Shown: piece by piece, positions 60,187-64,000 of the stretch
How positions within the stretch are numbered: the stretch's first letter is position 1
Layout of the letters: the number at the start of each line of letters is the position of its first letter
NCBI GenBank assembly: GCA_030522415.1
Contig: CM060107.1
Location: 550,001 to 614,000, forward strand
DNA from: Channallabes apus
Lineage: Eukaryota; Chordata; Actinopteri; Siluriformes; Clariidae
Length of the DNA: 64,000 bases
Direction: 5' to 3'
Position numbers and translations under genes: made by a program
Notes under the pieces: model-generated
The model's input: only the letters and a program-made list of their open reading frames with translations
What the model was told of the DNA's origin: nothing
Databases searched by the model: none

Positions 60187-63067
60187 GCAGTCCTCACATG
60201 TAACTGTTTTTATTTCAGAGGTCAGGAACATTGCAAAGCATTATGGGTACCGCAACTTTTACACACTCTACTACACATTCACTAATACCTCTATATACTC
60301 CCCCTCTCCTACTCCCCCCCGGATGATGATGATGATGTAATACTCTGAATGTGCTGTGATTGACTGTCTCTCTCTCTTCAGGCCTAGTTGAGGCTGCAGT
60401 AGATGATGCACCTGAGACAGGTGTGTGATCACCATGAGCATGGCCACTGACCCCGCCCACTTTACTAATTCACTAACGAGCTTGCTCTGTCACTAACGGC
60501 TAAGCACTTGGACTTTTATTTATAACCATGAGGCGTTTGTTTTCATTTTAAAGTTGAGGTTACCATGGTAGCATGATCAGCATAACATGACATCATGACA
60601 TGACTCCGAGCTTAACATGGATGGTTACACAAGCTTTTATTTTGTTTGTTGTTGGCTGAGGGCAGGGTGGGGCATGGGCACTGCATTTCCTTTCAGTTCC
60701 TCAGCTTCCTGTCTGCACTTCCCATGCTTCTTTTGGTTCTTTATGTAGAAACCGAACATTCTTTTAGTTTGTGGTCACCCCATCTGCTTCACCTGCTGGA
60801 GCACCCTGGGTATCCTGCTTCACGTCACTGGTTTGGGCTCGGGACGAGGGGCAACAGGAACGAGCCGGGTTATTTCCTGGAGCAGGACTTTTACTCTGAT
60901 CGGAATGCTGCACTTTTAAAAGTACCAGAGATTCTAACATTTATTTAGTGATTTTGTACAGTGACTTTACAATATAATTCAAATTTATTTATTTATAATG
61001 AGTTATTATCACGACTTATTATCCATCTGAAGTTTACAAATCGTTTGCCGTATTTATTAATGACCCGAGGTACCCCACCAACCAAACCAAGGCAAATTTA
61101 CCTCCTCTAATTACCCGAGGTACCCCACCAACCAAACCAAGGCAAATTTACCTCCTCTAATTACCCGAGGTACCCCACCAACCAAACCAGGGCAAATTTA
61201 CCTCCTCTAATTACCCGAGGTACCCCACCAACCAAACCAGGGCAAATTTACCTCCTCTAATTACCCGAGGTACCCCACCAACCAAACCAGGGCAAATTTA
61301 CCTCCTCTAATTACCCGAGGTACCCCACCAACCAAACCAGGGCAAATTTACCTCCTCTAATTACCCGAGGTACCCCACCAACCAAACCAGGGCAAATTTA
61401 CTTCTTCTAATTACCCGAGGTACCCCACCAACCAAACCAGGGCAAATTTACCTCCTCTAATTACCCGAGGTACCCCACCAACCAAACCAGGGCAAATTTA
61501 CTTCCTCTAATTACCCGAGGTACCCCACCAACCAAACCGGCAAATTTACCTCCTCTAATTACCCGAGGTACCCCACCAACCAAACCAGGGCAAATTTACC
61601 TCCTCTAATTACCCGAGGTACCCCACCAACCAAACCAGGGCAAATTTACCTCCTCTAATTACCCGAGGTACCCCACCAACCAAACCGGGGCAAATTTACC
61701 TCCTCTAATTACCCGAGGTACCCCACCAACCAAACCGGGGCAAATTTACCTCCTCTAATTACCCGAGGTACCCCACCAACCAAACCGGGGCAAATTTACC
61801 TCCTCTAATTACCCGAGGTACCCCACCAACCAAACCGGGGCAAATTTACTTCATCTAATTACCCGAGGTACCCCACCAACCAAACCGGGGCAAATTTACC
61901 TCCTCTAATTACCCGAGGTACCCCACCAACCAAACCGGCAAATTTACCTCCTCTAATTACCCGAGGTACCCCACCAACCAAACCGGCAAATTTACCTCCT
62001 CTAATTACCCGAGGTACCCCACCAACCAAACCAGGGCAAATTTACCTCCTCTAATTACCCGAGGTACCCCACCAACCAAACCGGGGCAAATTTACTTCAT
62101 CTAATTACCCGAGGTACCCCACCAACCAAACCGGGGCAAATTTACCTCCTCTAATCACCCAAGGTACCGCACTAACTCAACCAGGGCAAATGTACCTCCC
62201 AAATCAACCAAGGTACCCTACCAATTAAACCCAGGGAAAATATGCCTCCTCTAATCACCCAAGGTACCCCACCAAAAACAGGCAAAATGTCCCTTCCCGT
62301 ATCACTGAGGTGTCCCACGAACTACACTGCACCACATTTGCCTTCCCAAATCCCCCAAGGTACCTCACTAATTAAACCATTCCCCTCTGACAGTGTCCAC
62401 CGTCAGATGTTCAGGGGCTTTTGTAGACTCTGACTGTAAATAACCACAATCATAACTGTACTGAATGAACCGGAGAACACAGGAACCATAAGGAATATAA
62501 TGGTGTTGGTACCGGTCACCTGTTAAAGATTTCTGACTGACTTTTTAGGGTGGAGCATTCTGCATGGTAACATCTGCATTCCCACCTTCTCCATCTGAAA
62601 ACATCTGGATTCCAATAACATCTGGGTATGGGGGGTTTGTGTTTAGGACTTCTGGAGGAGACAGAAAAGCTCATGCAGGAGAAGGTTGATGTTCAGCGTC
62701 AGGCCCAGAAGGATCACGCAGAGTTTGTGGAGCAGGTGAAGCAGCTGGAGGCGGAGCTTGATGAGCAGGTGAGAGCCATGGCCAAGCTGGAGGAAACGCA
62801 CCTGTCTGTGAGTGATGATCTCCGGCAGCAGATCCACGCTCTTGAGAAACAGCTGGAGAACAACCGTCGCTTCCTGGATGTGAGTTCAGTGACATTTGTG
62901 AATGTAGTGAGATTTGTTATTTTAGGCTCTGACCTCAGCTGTGAACTTTGACCTTTCAGGAGCAGGCTGCGGACAGAGAGCACGAGCGAGACGTGTTTCA
63001 GCAAGAGATCCAGAACCTGGAGCAGCAGCTGAAGGGCAGCAGTAAGCCTCAGGCTGACCACAGCGAG
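23220..63067 (+). CDS. akap9: A-kinase anchoring protein 9 (AKAP450/yotiao), 5' 25 coding exons; continues past window
   Basis: A giant coiled-coil scaffold that tethers PKA, phosphatases and other enzymes at the Golgi and centrosome and helps nucleate microtubules. Exons: 23220-23267, 27286-27474, 29228-29272, 33415-33549, 33913-34068, 34719-35114, 35260-38415, 40500-40571, 40690-40816, 41094-41146, 41330-41432, 41538-41626, 41720-41780, 41975-42434, 42656-42692, 43701-43736, 43946-44134, 44857-44963, 45087-45169, 49923-50107, 53310-53472, 59866-60078, 60382-60420, 62647-62879, 62960-63067. All are GT-AG, phases agree, 2,161 codons. Recognition rests on colinear segments resembling vertebrate AKAP9: the [16 protein letters not shown] start, [96 protein letters not shown]. 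Introns are loaded with minisatellites and transposons. The PACT domain expected at the C-terminus is not in the window. The exon 22 donor is the least certain junction. Confidence 0.93.
23577..24234. repeat. 56-bp minisatellite in akap9 intron 1
   Basis: About 12 copies of a unit containing GAGAGCTGACCTCAGATCAG and TAACACTGCTGTCCGGTCAA. Two classes alternate, CTGTCCGGTC and CCGTCCCGTC. It contains frequent TGACCTCAGATCA segments, with AGGTCA-like half-sites on the minus strand. Confidence 0.93.
24262..25845. repeat. 32/34-bp minisatellite in akap9 intron 1, about 48 copies
   Basis: The unit is AGTGCTGATCTCGGATCGGT AGCTGTAAC followed by either TTT or TTTTT. The long and short variants are interspersed. 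A few copies have CGGTTCGG or GTACC changes. Copies are more than 95% alike by eye, suggesting recent expansion. The array adjoins the 56-bp array, so intron 1 holds over 2 kb of minisatellite. Confidence 0.95.
26070..26629. mobile_element. PIF/Harbinger-like MITE in akap9 intron 1
   Basis: Imperfect long inverted ends: TGGTGCTTTTCCACTGC at 26070 and the reverse complement of TGCCTCTTTTCCACTGC ending at 26629; both continue inward with CACGGTTCAGTTCAGCTCAC. It is flanked by the 3-bp duplication TAA (26067-26069, 26630-26632), as for PIF/Harbinger elements. 560 bp with no transposase, hence non-autonomous. Confidence 0.75.
26640..27285. other. Rest of akap9 intron 1
   Basis: Unique-looking DNA with poly-C at 26757-26768 and a (GT)n run just before exon 2. 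No gene seen. Confidence 0.5.
27286..27474 (+). CDS. akap9: akap9 exon 2
   Basis: 63 codons, [14 protein letters not shown] followed by a lysine run (KKKKKKKNK), as in the AKAP9 N-terminus. Acceptor is (TG)n directly followed by TAG; donor GTGAGC. Phase 0 to 0. Confidence 0.9.
27475..29227. other. akap9 intron 2: microsatellites, no gene
   Basis: Contains long dinucleotide runs: (CA)n 27488-27554, (AC)n 28310-28345, (GT)n 28434-28466, (AC)n 28501-28530, (GT)n 28627-28705 and (AC)n 28985-29036. A small GAGACGGCGCGGTGT repeat is at 28105-28190. No transposon recognised. Confidence 0.6.
29228..29272 (+). CDS. akap9: akap9 exon 3
   Basis: 15 codons, [15 protein letters not shown], phase 0 to 0; acceptor GTTTCAG, donor GTACGT. 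Matches a conserved AKAP9 N-terminal block. Confidence 0.9.
29395..30720. repeat. 29/15-bp CpG-rich minisatellite in akap9 intron 3
   Basis: Units GATTAGGACGTCGGGACTGT CGCGGCGGG (29 bp) are interspersed with 15-bp half-units GGTTAGGACGTCGGG. It is very rich in CpG and in the palindrome GACGTC. G-runs on the + strand are regularly spaced, so G-quadruplex formation is possible. Higher-order periods of 44-73 bp are visible. Confidence 0.92.
30721..31018. repeat. 30-bp minisatellite in akap9 intron 3
   Basis: Ten copies of AGGACGTCAGGACCATCGTA ACAGGATTAT, drifting to GGGGGTCAGGACTATCG in the last copies. The GGACGTC core suggests it arose from the adjacent CpG-rich array. Confidence 0.92.
31019..33414. 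other. Rest of akap9 intron 3
   Basis: No gene recognised. Short leads: GTGCTGCACGATTAATCGCA at 31821 resembles the end of a common fish hAT-derived repeat, and 32085-32165 resembles the 3' end of a SINE (ACTGGGATATGTGGGG, TTGACAAATAATTGAATCTT). Several T-rich stretches occur. Confidence 0.45.
33415..33549 (+). CDS. akap9: akap9 exon 4
   Basis: 45 codons ending [21 protein letters not shown], the conserved first coiled-coil entry of AKAP9. Phase 0 to 0; donor GTATCG. Confidence 0.92.
33660..33790 (+). mobile_element. SINE tail fragment in akap9 intron 4
   Basis: AGTTCAAGGCCCTTAACCCT and AACTGCTCAGTG followed by GAGAAATGTAAGTCACTCTG resemble the body and tail of a common fish tRNA-derived SINE. 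5' part missing. Confidence 0.5.
33913..34068 (+). CDS. akap9: akap9 exon 5
   Basis: 52 codons, [20 protein letters not shown] to QIQFQQ, strongly conserved in AKAP9. The acceptor follows a (GT)n run of over 70 bp ending GGTTATAG. Phase 0 to 0. Confidence 0.93.
34326..34540. mobile_element. Tc1-like terminal fragment in akap9 intron 5
   Basis: Begins CAGTGGGTACGGAAAGTATT with the ATTCAGACCCCCTTAAATTT signature, and an inner copy AAAGTGTTCAGACCC lies near 34520. This is one inverted repeat of a Tc1-like element; the rest of the element is absent. Confidence 0.7.
34719..35114 (+). CDS. akap9: akap9 exon 6
   Basis: 132 codons, [20 protein letters not shown] onward, rich in LQEQ heptads (coiled coil), ending MSEVET. 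Phase 0 to 0; acceptor ATTTGTAG, donor GTGGGT. Confidence 0.9.
35260..38415 (+). CDS. akap9: akap9 exon 7, giant coiled-coil exon
   Basis: 1,052 codons in one exon, phase 0 to 0, acceptor TTTATCAG, donor GTGTGT. It contains the AKAP9 signatures [69 protein letters not shown] and [17 protein letters not shown] ([12 protein letters not shown]). The second half carries lineage-specific in-frame repeats (37423-37752). The last 130 codons are basic and then Ala/Glu/His-rich, poorly conserved low-complexity sequence (from [17 protein letters not shown] to SDSQKQ). A large exon at this place is also known in mammalian AKAP9. Confidence 0.93.
37423..37752 (+). repeat. akap9: In-frame 66-bp (22-residue) coding minisatellite in akap9 exon 7
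   Basis: Five near-identical 66-bp units encode [22 protein letters not shown]; degenerate units lie on both sides ([34 protein letters not shown]). The 22-residue period equals two hendecads and would keep a continuous coiled coil. Confidence 0.93.
38416..39214. other. First part of akap9 intron 7
   Basis: Contains (TC)n at 38515-38544 and GA-rich runs at 38747-38775 and 38893-38910. No gene seen. Confidence 0.5.
39215..40165. repeat. 23-bp GC-rich minisatellite in akap9 intron 7
   Basis: About 41 copies in two main types: ACCCGCCCTCGTCCTGACGT CTG and ACCCGCCTCTGTCCCTACGA CCG, in blocks. The first type repeats TGACGTC, one base short of a palindromic CRE. Poly-C (18 bases) follows at about 40170-40187, then a decayed GACTCGCCCC series to about 40400. 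Confidence 0.95.
40500..40571 (+). CDS. akap9: akap9 exon 8
   Basis: 24 codons, [24 protein letters not shown]; acceptor (GT)n GAGAGACAG, donor GTAAGT. Phase 0 to 0. Poorly conserved, but phase and splice signals fit. Confidence 0.75.
40690..40816 (+). CDS. akap9: akap9 exon 9
   Basis: [20 protein letters not shown] onward; corresponds to the LRLQMEAQRICLS region of vertebrate AKAP9. Phase 0 in, 1 out; acceptor TCTTTCAG, donor GTAATT. Confidence 0.88.
41094..41146 (+). CDS. akap9: akap9 exon 10
   Basis: Phase 1 in, 0 out; [17 protein letters not shown]. Acceptor is (GT)n directly followed by TAG; donor GTACAC. Confidence 0.8.
41330..41432 (+). CDS. akap9: akap9 exon 11
   Basis: [20 protein letters not shown] onward, phase 0 in, 1 out. 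Flanked on both sides by (GT)n: acceptor (TG)n TAG, donor GTGTGTGTGT. Confidence 0.8.
41538..41626 (+). CDS. akap9: akap9 exon 12
   Basis: Phase 1 in, 0 out; [20 protein letters not shown] onward. Acceptor (TG)n TAG, donor GTAACA. Confidence 0.8.
41720..41780 (+). CDS. akap9: akap9 exon 13
   Basis: Phase 0 in, 1 out; [20 protein letters not shown]. Acceptor (TG)n CGTGCAG, donor GTGACC. Confidence 0.75.
41975..42434 (+). CDS. akap9: akap9 exon 14 with hendecad repeats
   Basis: Phase 1 in, 2 out; acceptor TTTGCAG, donor GTATAT. Nine 11-residue repeats LQEEEVE(K/Q)KL(D/E/Q), then [40 protein letters not shown], which corresponds to the NYEAEIHCLQKRLQ region of vertebrate AKAP9. Confidence 0.88.
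41989..42285 (+). repeat. akap9: In-frame 33-bp (11-residue) coding minisatellite in akap9 exon 14
   Basis: Nine 33-bp units of CTCCAGGAGGAGGAGGTGGA-type sequence, each one hendecad. Units 6-9 are nearly identical and units 2-5 form a second subtype, indicating stepwise duplication. Confidence 0.95.
42656..42692 (+). CDS. akap9: akap9 exon 15
   Basis: Phase 2 in, 0 out; completes Ser, then [12 protein letters not shown]. Acceptor TTTATCCAG, donor GTAAGT. Confidence 0.78.
42835..43330 (-). mobile_element. Rex1-like LINE fragment with internal deletion, akap9 intron 15
   Basis: Minus-strand frame 43267-42806 reads [14 protein letters not shown] (RT catalytic box), [25 protein letters not shown], then jumps to [20 protein letters not shown] and SGKRFRSL. 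The segment between is deleted, but the frame stays open. Closely related to the LINE at 13562-15330. Confidence 0.82.
43701..43736 (+). CDS. akap9: akap9 exon 16
   Basis: 12 codons, [12 protein letters not shown]; corresponds to the QEQLEEEVAKVI region of AKAP9. A (TC)n-rich tract precedes acceptor CCCCTCAG; donor GTAAGT. Confidence 0.85.
43946..44134 (+). CDS. akap9: akap9 exon 17
   Basis: 63 codons, [20 protein letters not shown] to STQTET, phase 0 to 0. [12 protein letters not shown] matches the conserved VIVSMSIAFAQQ of AKAP9. Acceptor GTCCCGCAG, donor GTAACA. Confidence 0.9.
44135..44856. other. akap9 intron 17: microsatellites
   Basis: (AC)n at 44351-44388 and 44458-44500, (TC)n at 44513-44536, and a GAGTGTGTGT 10-bp repeat at 44683-44780. 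No gene. Confidence 0.6.
44857..44963 (+). CDS. akap9: akap9 exon 18
   Basis: Phase 0 in, 2 out; [20 protein letters not shown] onward, acidic and Ser-rich. The acceptor is a tandem CAGCAG, so one Gln may be optional (alternative start 44860). Donor GTGAGG. Confidence 0.75.
45087..45169 (+). CDS. akap9: akap9 exon 19
   Basis: Phase 2 in, 1 out; [20 protein letters not shown], matching the LLKILLEVVKTTAAVEETI helix of AKAP9. Acceptor TTCTAACAG, donor GTGAAA. Confidence 0.88.
45600..47005 (-). mobile_element. Decayed L2-like LINE ORF2 in akap9 intron 19
   Basis: Minus-strand pieces in order: 47005-46550 ([26 protein letters not shown]; start of the RT), 46556-46359 ([24 protein letters not shown] middle), 46422-46174, and 45922-45728 ([21 protein letters not shown]-terminal domain). 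Several stops and frameshifts; the YADD box is not intact. Confidence 0.82.
47053..47060. repeat. Left target-site duplication of the intron 19 hAT element
   Basis: TAGGAAAT, repeated exactly at 48659-48666. Confidence 0.85.
47061..48658. mobile_element. hAT-type non-autonomous transposon, 1,598 bp, akap9 intron 19
   Basis: Ends TAGGGCTGGGCCGATAAACG and the reverse complement of TAGGGCTGGGCGATTTGGCC, with a perfect 8-bp target duplication TAGGAAAT. About 47300-47460 is a frame-broken remnant resembling the N-terminal part of a ZBED-type hAT transposase. Most of the transposase is gone. 47610-47890 holds an internal duplication (TTTAGCTCCTTATTCGCAGC and TTGTTTGGCTCCTTATTG, about four copies). 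Confidence 0.85.
48667..49922. other. Rest of akap9 intron 19
   Basis: AT-rich unique-looking DNA with an (AC)n run (49435-49466) and a short poly-C (49718-49727). No gene. Confidence 0.5.
49923..50107 (+). CDS. akap9: akap9 exon 20
   Basis: Phase 1 in, 0 out; [14 protein letters not shown] to [20 protein letters not shown], matching SSRLQAAVEKLLEAISETSS of AKAP9. Acceptor TTATTAACAG, donor GTACGG. Confidence 0.92.
50108..51740. other. First part of akap9 intron 20
   Basis: (GT)n runs at 50562-50581, 50942-50974 and 51615-51656; CTCACTCTCYRCCTGT repeats at 50450-50510 and 50655-50705; a GTGTGGAGCG repeat at 51208-51246. The stretch 51290-51600 is GA-rich. No conserved exon recognised. Confidence 0.5.
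51755..52036. repeat. GACAGTGAGGCA repeat ahead of the candidate alternative exon
   Basis: Eight copies of an 18-bp unit AGACAGACAGTGAGGC then a run of about ten 12-bp units GACAGTGAGGCA, ending at the ATG of the following open frame. In the frame of that ATG it would read (DSEA)n. Confidence 0.9.
52039..52278 (+). CDS. Candidate alternative first exon of akap9 (80 codons)
   Basis: From an ATG in good context (ACAGGATGG), 80 open codons start [20 protein letters not shown] and end [10 protein letters not shown] at a near-perfect donor (AGC then GTAAGT). The phase is 0, so splicing to exon 21 at 53310 would give an in-frame protein joining the [16 protein letters not shown] coiled coil. The composition is protein-like, non-repetitive and GC-rich, unlike the surrounding intron. 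I recognise no domain. It could instead be an internal alternative exon, a nested gene's exon, or chance; I see no strong acceptor directly upstream, which favours a first exon. Confidence 0.45.
52279..53309. other. Last part of akap9 intron 20
   Basis: A duplicated GA-rich block (GACAACAGAGGGAAAAAAAG at 52842 and its partner near 52738), plus (AC)n and (GT)n runs at 53021-53046, 53076-53094, 53182-53213 and 53271-53288. No gene. Confidence 0.5.
53310..53472 (+). CDS. akap9: akap9 exon 21
   Basis: Phase 0 in, 1 out; [20 protein letters not shown] to [16 protein letters not shown] is close to the EHAKVTQTELM of AKAP9. Acceptor TCTCCTCAG, donor GTGTGTGTGT. Confidence 0.93.
53780..54292. other. 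Intron 21 start: microsatellite, no gene
   Basis: (AC)n run 53804-53862, then unassigned DNA. A 61-codon ORF (53880-54065) has no recognisable feature. Confidence 0.45.
54293..55430. repeat. 44-bp minisatellite in akap9 intron 21, about 26 copies
   Basis: The unit combines GGGTTTAGTGAGGGAGTCTG, CGTTTAGTCGTCACGTCGCC and GTCT. Variants: TCGTCAC / TCGACAC / TCCACAC and GGGAGTC / GGGTGTC. Very high identity. Confidence 0.95.
55785..57440 (-). mobile_element. Rex1-like LINE, 3' half with 3' UTR, akap9 intron 21
   Basis: Minus-strand frame 57382-56999 holds the RT catalytic box ([14 protein letters not shown]), [20 protein letters not shown] and [16 protein letters not shown]; 57053-56643 continues with [14 protein letters not shown] and [13 protein letters not shown]. 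One frameshift separates them. The 3' UTR runs down to a TTTCAAGTTTTATTGTCATA-type end near 55785 and is interrupted by a Tc1-like MITE (56002-56448) and a (TA)n run. Confidence 0.82.
56002..56448 (+). mobile_element. Tc1-like deletion derivative, 447 bp
   Basis: Ends CAGTGGCTTGCAAGAGTATT and reverse complement ending AAGCCACTG, next to a (TA)n target. It retains only the C-terminal transposase ([20 protein letters not shown] with the catalytic Glu, through KRLAAGIAA) fused directly to the 5' inverted repeat, so it is non-autonomous. Confidence 0.88.
57441..58612 (-). mobile_element. Second Rex1-like LINE fragment, upstream of the first
   Basis: Minus-strand frame 58518-57862: [14 protein letters not shown] start, [60 protein letters not shown]. 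Then 57773-57500 carries [28 protein letters not shown] and [10 protein letters not shown]. It is the more 5' of two LINEs lying head to tail, with internal frameshifts. Confidence 0.83.
58613..59475 (-). mobile_element. hAT-derived fragment related to the 47-48.7 kb element
   Basis: GCATTACTTGATTTTAAAAT, ATAATTGAAGG, CACACACTATCTACTATCTA, TGATTATTTATTG and CAATGTTGAACAACTGAAAT are the reverse counterpart of 48410-48505 in the intron 19 element. The segment ends near AGTAATCGAAATAATCGACC. Partial and diverged. Confidence 0.6.
59866..60078 (+). CDS. akap9: akap9 exon 22
   Basis: Phase 1 in, 1 out; [20 protein letters not shown] to ATEAEL. GLIDGYS matches GVIDGYA of AKAP9. Acceptor GGGTCAG. 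The donor chosen is GTAGGT at 60079 because it keeps the phase to exon 23; the alternative GTTACA at 60081 breaks it. Confidence 0.85.
60382..60420 (+). CDS. akap9: akap9 exon 23
   Basis: 39 nt, phase 1 to 1, reading [14 protein letters not shown] across the junctions; acceptor CTCTTCAG, donor GTGTGT. Poorly conserved but joins cleanly to LLEETEKL of exon 24. Could be alternatively spliced, since skipping it keeps the frame. Confidence 0.65.
60421..61055. other. akap9 intron 23, first part
   Basis: No gene recognised. A 100-codon ORF at 60646-60948 lacks recognisable features. Confidence 0.45.
61056..62160. repeat. 50-bp minisatellite in akap9 intron 23, about 22 copies
   Basis: The unit combines TTACCCGAGGTACCCCACCA, ACCAAACCAGGGCAAATTTA and CCTCCTCTAA. 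Central copies are nearly identical, varying CCAGGGC / CCGGGGC / CCGGC (3-base deletion). Edge copies at 62160-62400 are strongly diverged, as expected if exchange homogenises the centre. Confidence 0.95.
62647..62879 (+). CDS. akap9: akap9 exon 24
   Basis: Phase 1 in, 0 out; [20 protein letters not shown] to [14 protein letters not shown], matching LLQETEKLMKEKLEVQCQA and ALEKQLEKMRKFLD of AKAP9. Donor GTGAGT. Confidence 0.93.
62960..63067 (+). CDS. akap9: akap9 exon 25 (gene continues beyond window)
   Basis: 36 codons, [20 protein letters not shown] to QADHSE, close to [20 protein letters not shown] of AKAP9. Phase 0 to 0; acceptor CTTTCAG, donor GTAATG. Confidence 0.93.
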
Positions 63068-64000
63068 GTAATGCATTGAATTACTCCTGAATTTACCCCC
63101 CATTACCCCATTTTTTTAAAAATTAATATAAAAAAATTTTTTGTAAAGTAAACCAACCCAACCAGTACTCATTTGTTCCTTTGTCCTTGCTAAACTGCCC
63201 CATAGAGGTACCTCACCTCCTTACACAGGCATAGAGCCACCAATTTCCCTTAGAAACTCCTGCAACTGCCCCAGAGAGGCATCCCATTTATTGACCTCAA
63301 TCATCCATTTACATCCTCTGTCTGCCCCAGAGAGGTATCTCACTACTTTACCCCATTGCCCTTGGAGTTACCATTTGAACCTGCTCCAGAGAGTTACCAC
63401 TCTAATTGAACCACTAACTCCTTTAAGCTCTGATGTACCCCAGACTGAGTTCCTCCAGTGTACAGCAGGTGTGTAATGTTTTAGAAGAACCCTGCAGTCC
63501 TGTTTCAGAACTGGTTTAAGCTGCTGGGTTTTACACCATGGGAAGGAACACTCCCTGCTCCTGTTTCTGTCCCGAGAGAACCGAGCACCACGGGTCAGGT
63601 TTCCCTCAACAATACAGTATCTAGAGCAGGACCATCACAGGAGCCTAGCGCGGGGGCCAGAAACATAACCGGTTTCCTCCTCAGGGCTAAATAAACCCTG
63701 CCCTCTTTTTCAGGGCTAAATAACTCCTGCTCTCTTTATTATTTTTTAAATTGTGAACAGAGAACAGTGAAGAATTAAAATTCTAGCTGCAGGGTGATGT
63801 CATTACAGGTGATGATGTCATTACAGGTGTTACAGCTGTTGACCAGCTGTTGATCAGCAGCTTCAGCAGAACTCCTAACACAAACTCATTGTAATCACAC
63901 GAACACCATGTTTTCTTTTTTCCTTCCTTCATGTTTGTTTTAACACTTATTTATTTTGTGTTGTTCCTTCCTTTTCTTTATTTATTGTTTTTCCATTTTT
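63068..64000. other. akap9 intron 25, incomplete
   Basis: No exon seen before the window end. 63185-63400 has spaced motifs (CTGCCCCATAGAGGTACCTC, CTGCCCCAGAGAGGCATCCC, CTGCCCCAGAGAGGTATCTC) resembling decayed relatives of the 50-bp repeat. Confidence 0.5.

Noticed and set aside
60219..60246. Possible small akap9 exon after TTTATTTCAG
   Set aside because: It would end in phase 2 or 0, which does not fit exon 23; the frame closes correctly only without it.

Overview
This is nuclear DNA of a ray-finned (teleost) fish. The evidence is: GT-AG spliced genes, very dense (GT)n microsatellites, fish-type LINEs, Tc1/mariner and hAT DNA transposons, tRNA-derived SINEs, and a rho-class glutathione S-transferase pair (a class known mainly from fishes). 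All host genes read on the + strand. I see no bacterial, CRISPR, tRNA or rRNA feature.

Layout. 1-5.2 kb is repeat DNA: an AT-rich block, a 23-bp minisatellite, the 3' half of an L2-like LINE with its tail, and a SINE. 5.4-10.3 kb is rho-class GST copy A, six exons, whose third intron holds a decayed hAT transposon (perfect 8-bp target duplication) and a Ty3/gypsy fragment. 10.6-17.7 kb is a stack of mobile elements: the 5' half of an L2-like LINE (ORF1 esterase and ORF2 endonuclease), an old Tc1-like element broken open by a Rex1-like LINE, and a full-length Tc1/mariner element whose 340-codon transposase is open and keeps its catalytic residues. 18.1-20.1 kb is rho-class GST copy B, also six exons, with an antioxidant-response-like site and a TATA-like box just upstream. 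20.1-22.9 kb is intergenic with a long tandem repeat.

From about 22.9 kb to the window end lies the 5' part of akap9 (A-kinase anchoring protein 9 / AKAP450 / yotiao). I could place 25 coding exons whose splice phases all agree: 6,483 nt, 2,161 codons, ending at an open donor at 63067. The C-terminal part, including the expected centrosome-targeting PACT domain, lies beyond the window. The protein is almost all coiled coil; the 1,052-codon exon 7 and exon 14 carry in-frame 22-residue and 11-residue repeats. The introns hold at least six large minisatellites, an L2-like LINE, Rex1-like LINEs, two hAT-derived elements, a PIF/Harbinger-like MITE and Tc1 fragments.

Function. The GST pair would conjugate glutathione to electrophiles in the cytosol. 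AKAP9 would tether PKA and other signalling proteins at the Golgi and centrosome. I see no functional link between the two loci beyond adjacency. I did not find a clearly new multi-gene system. The best leads are a phase-compatible candidate alternative first exon for akap9 (52039-52278), UG-repeat splice acceptors at many exons, 11-residue-period coding repeats in akap9, gene conversion between the GST copies with divergence of their promoters, and the intact Tc1/mariner element.
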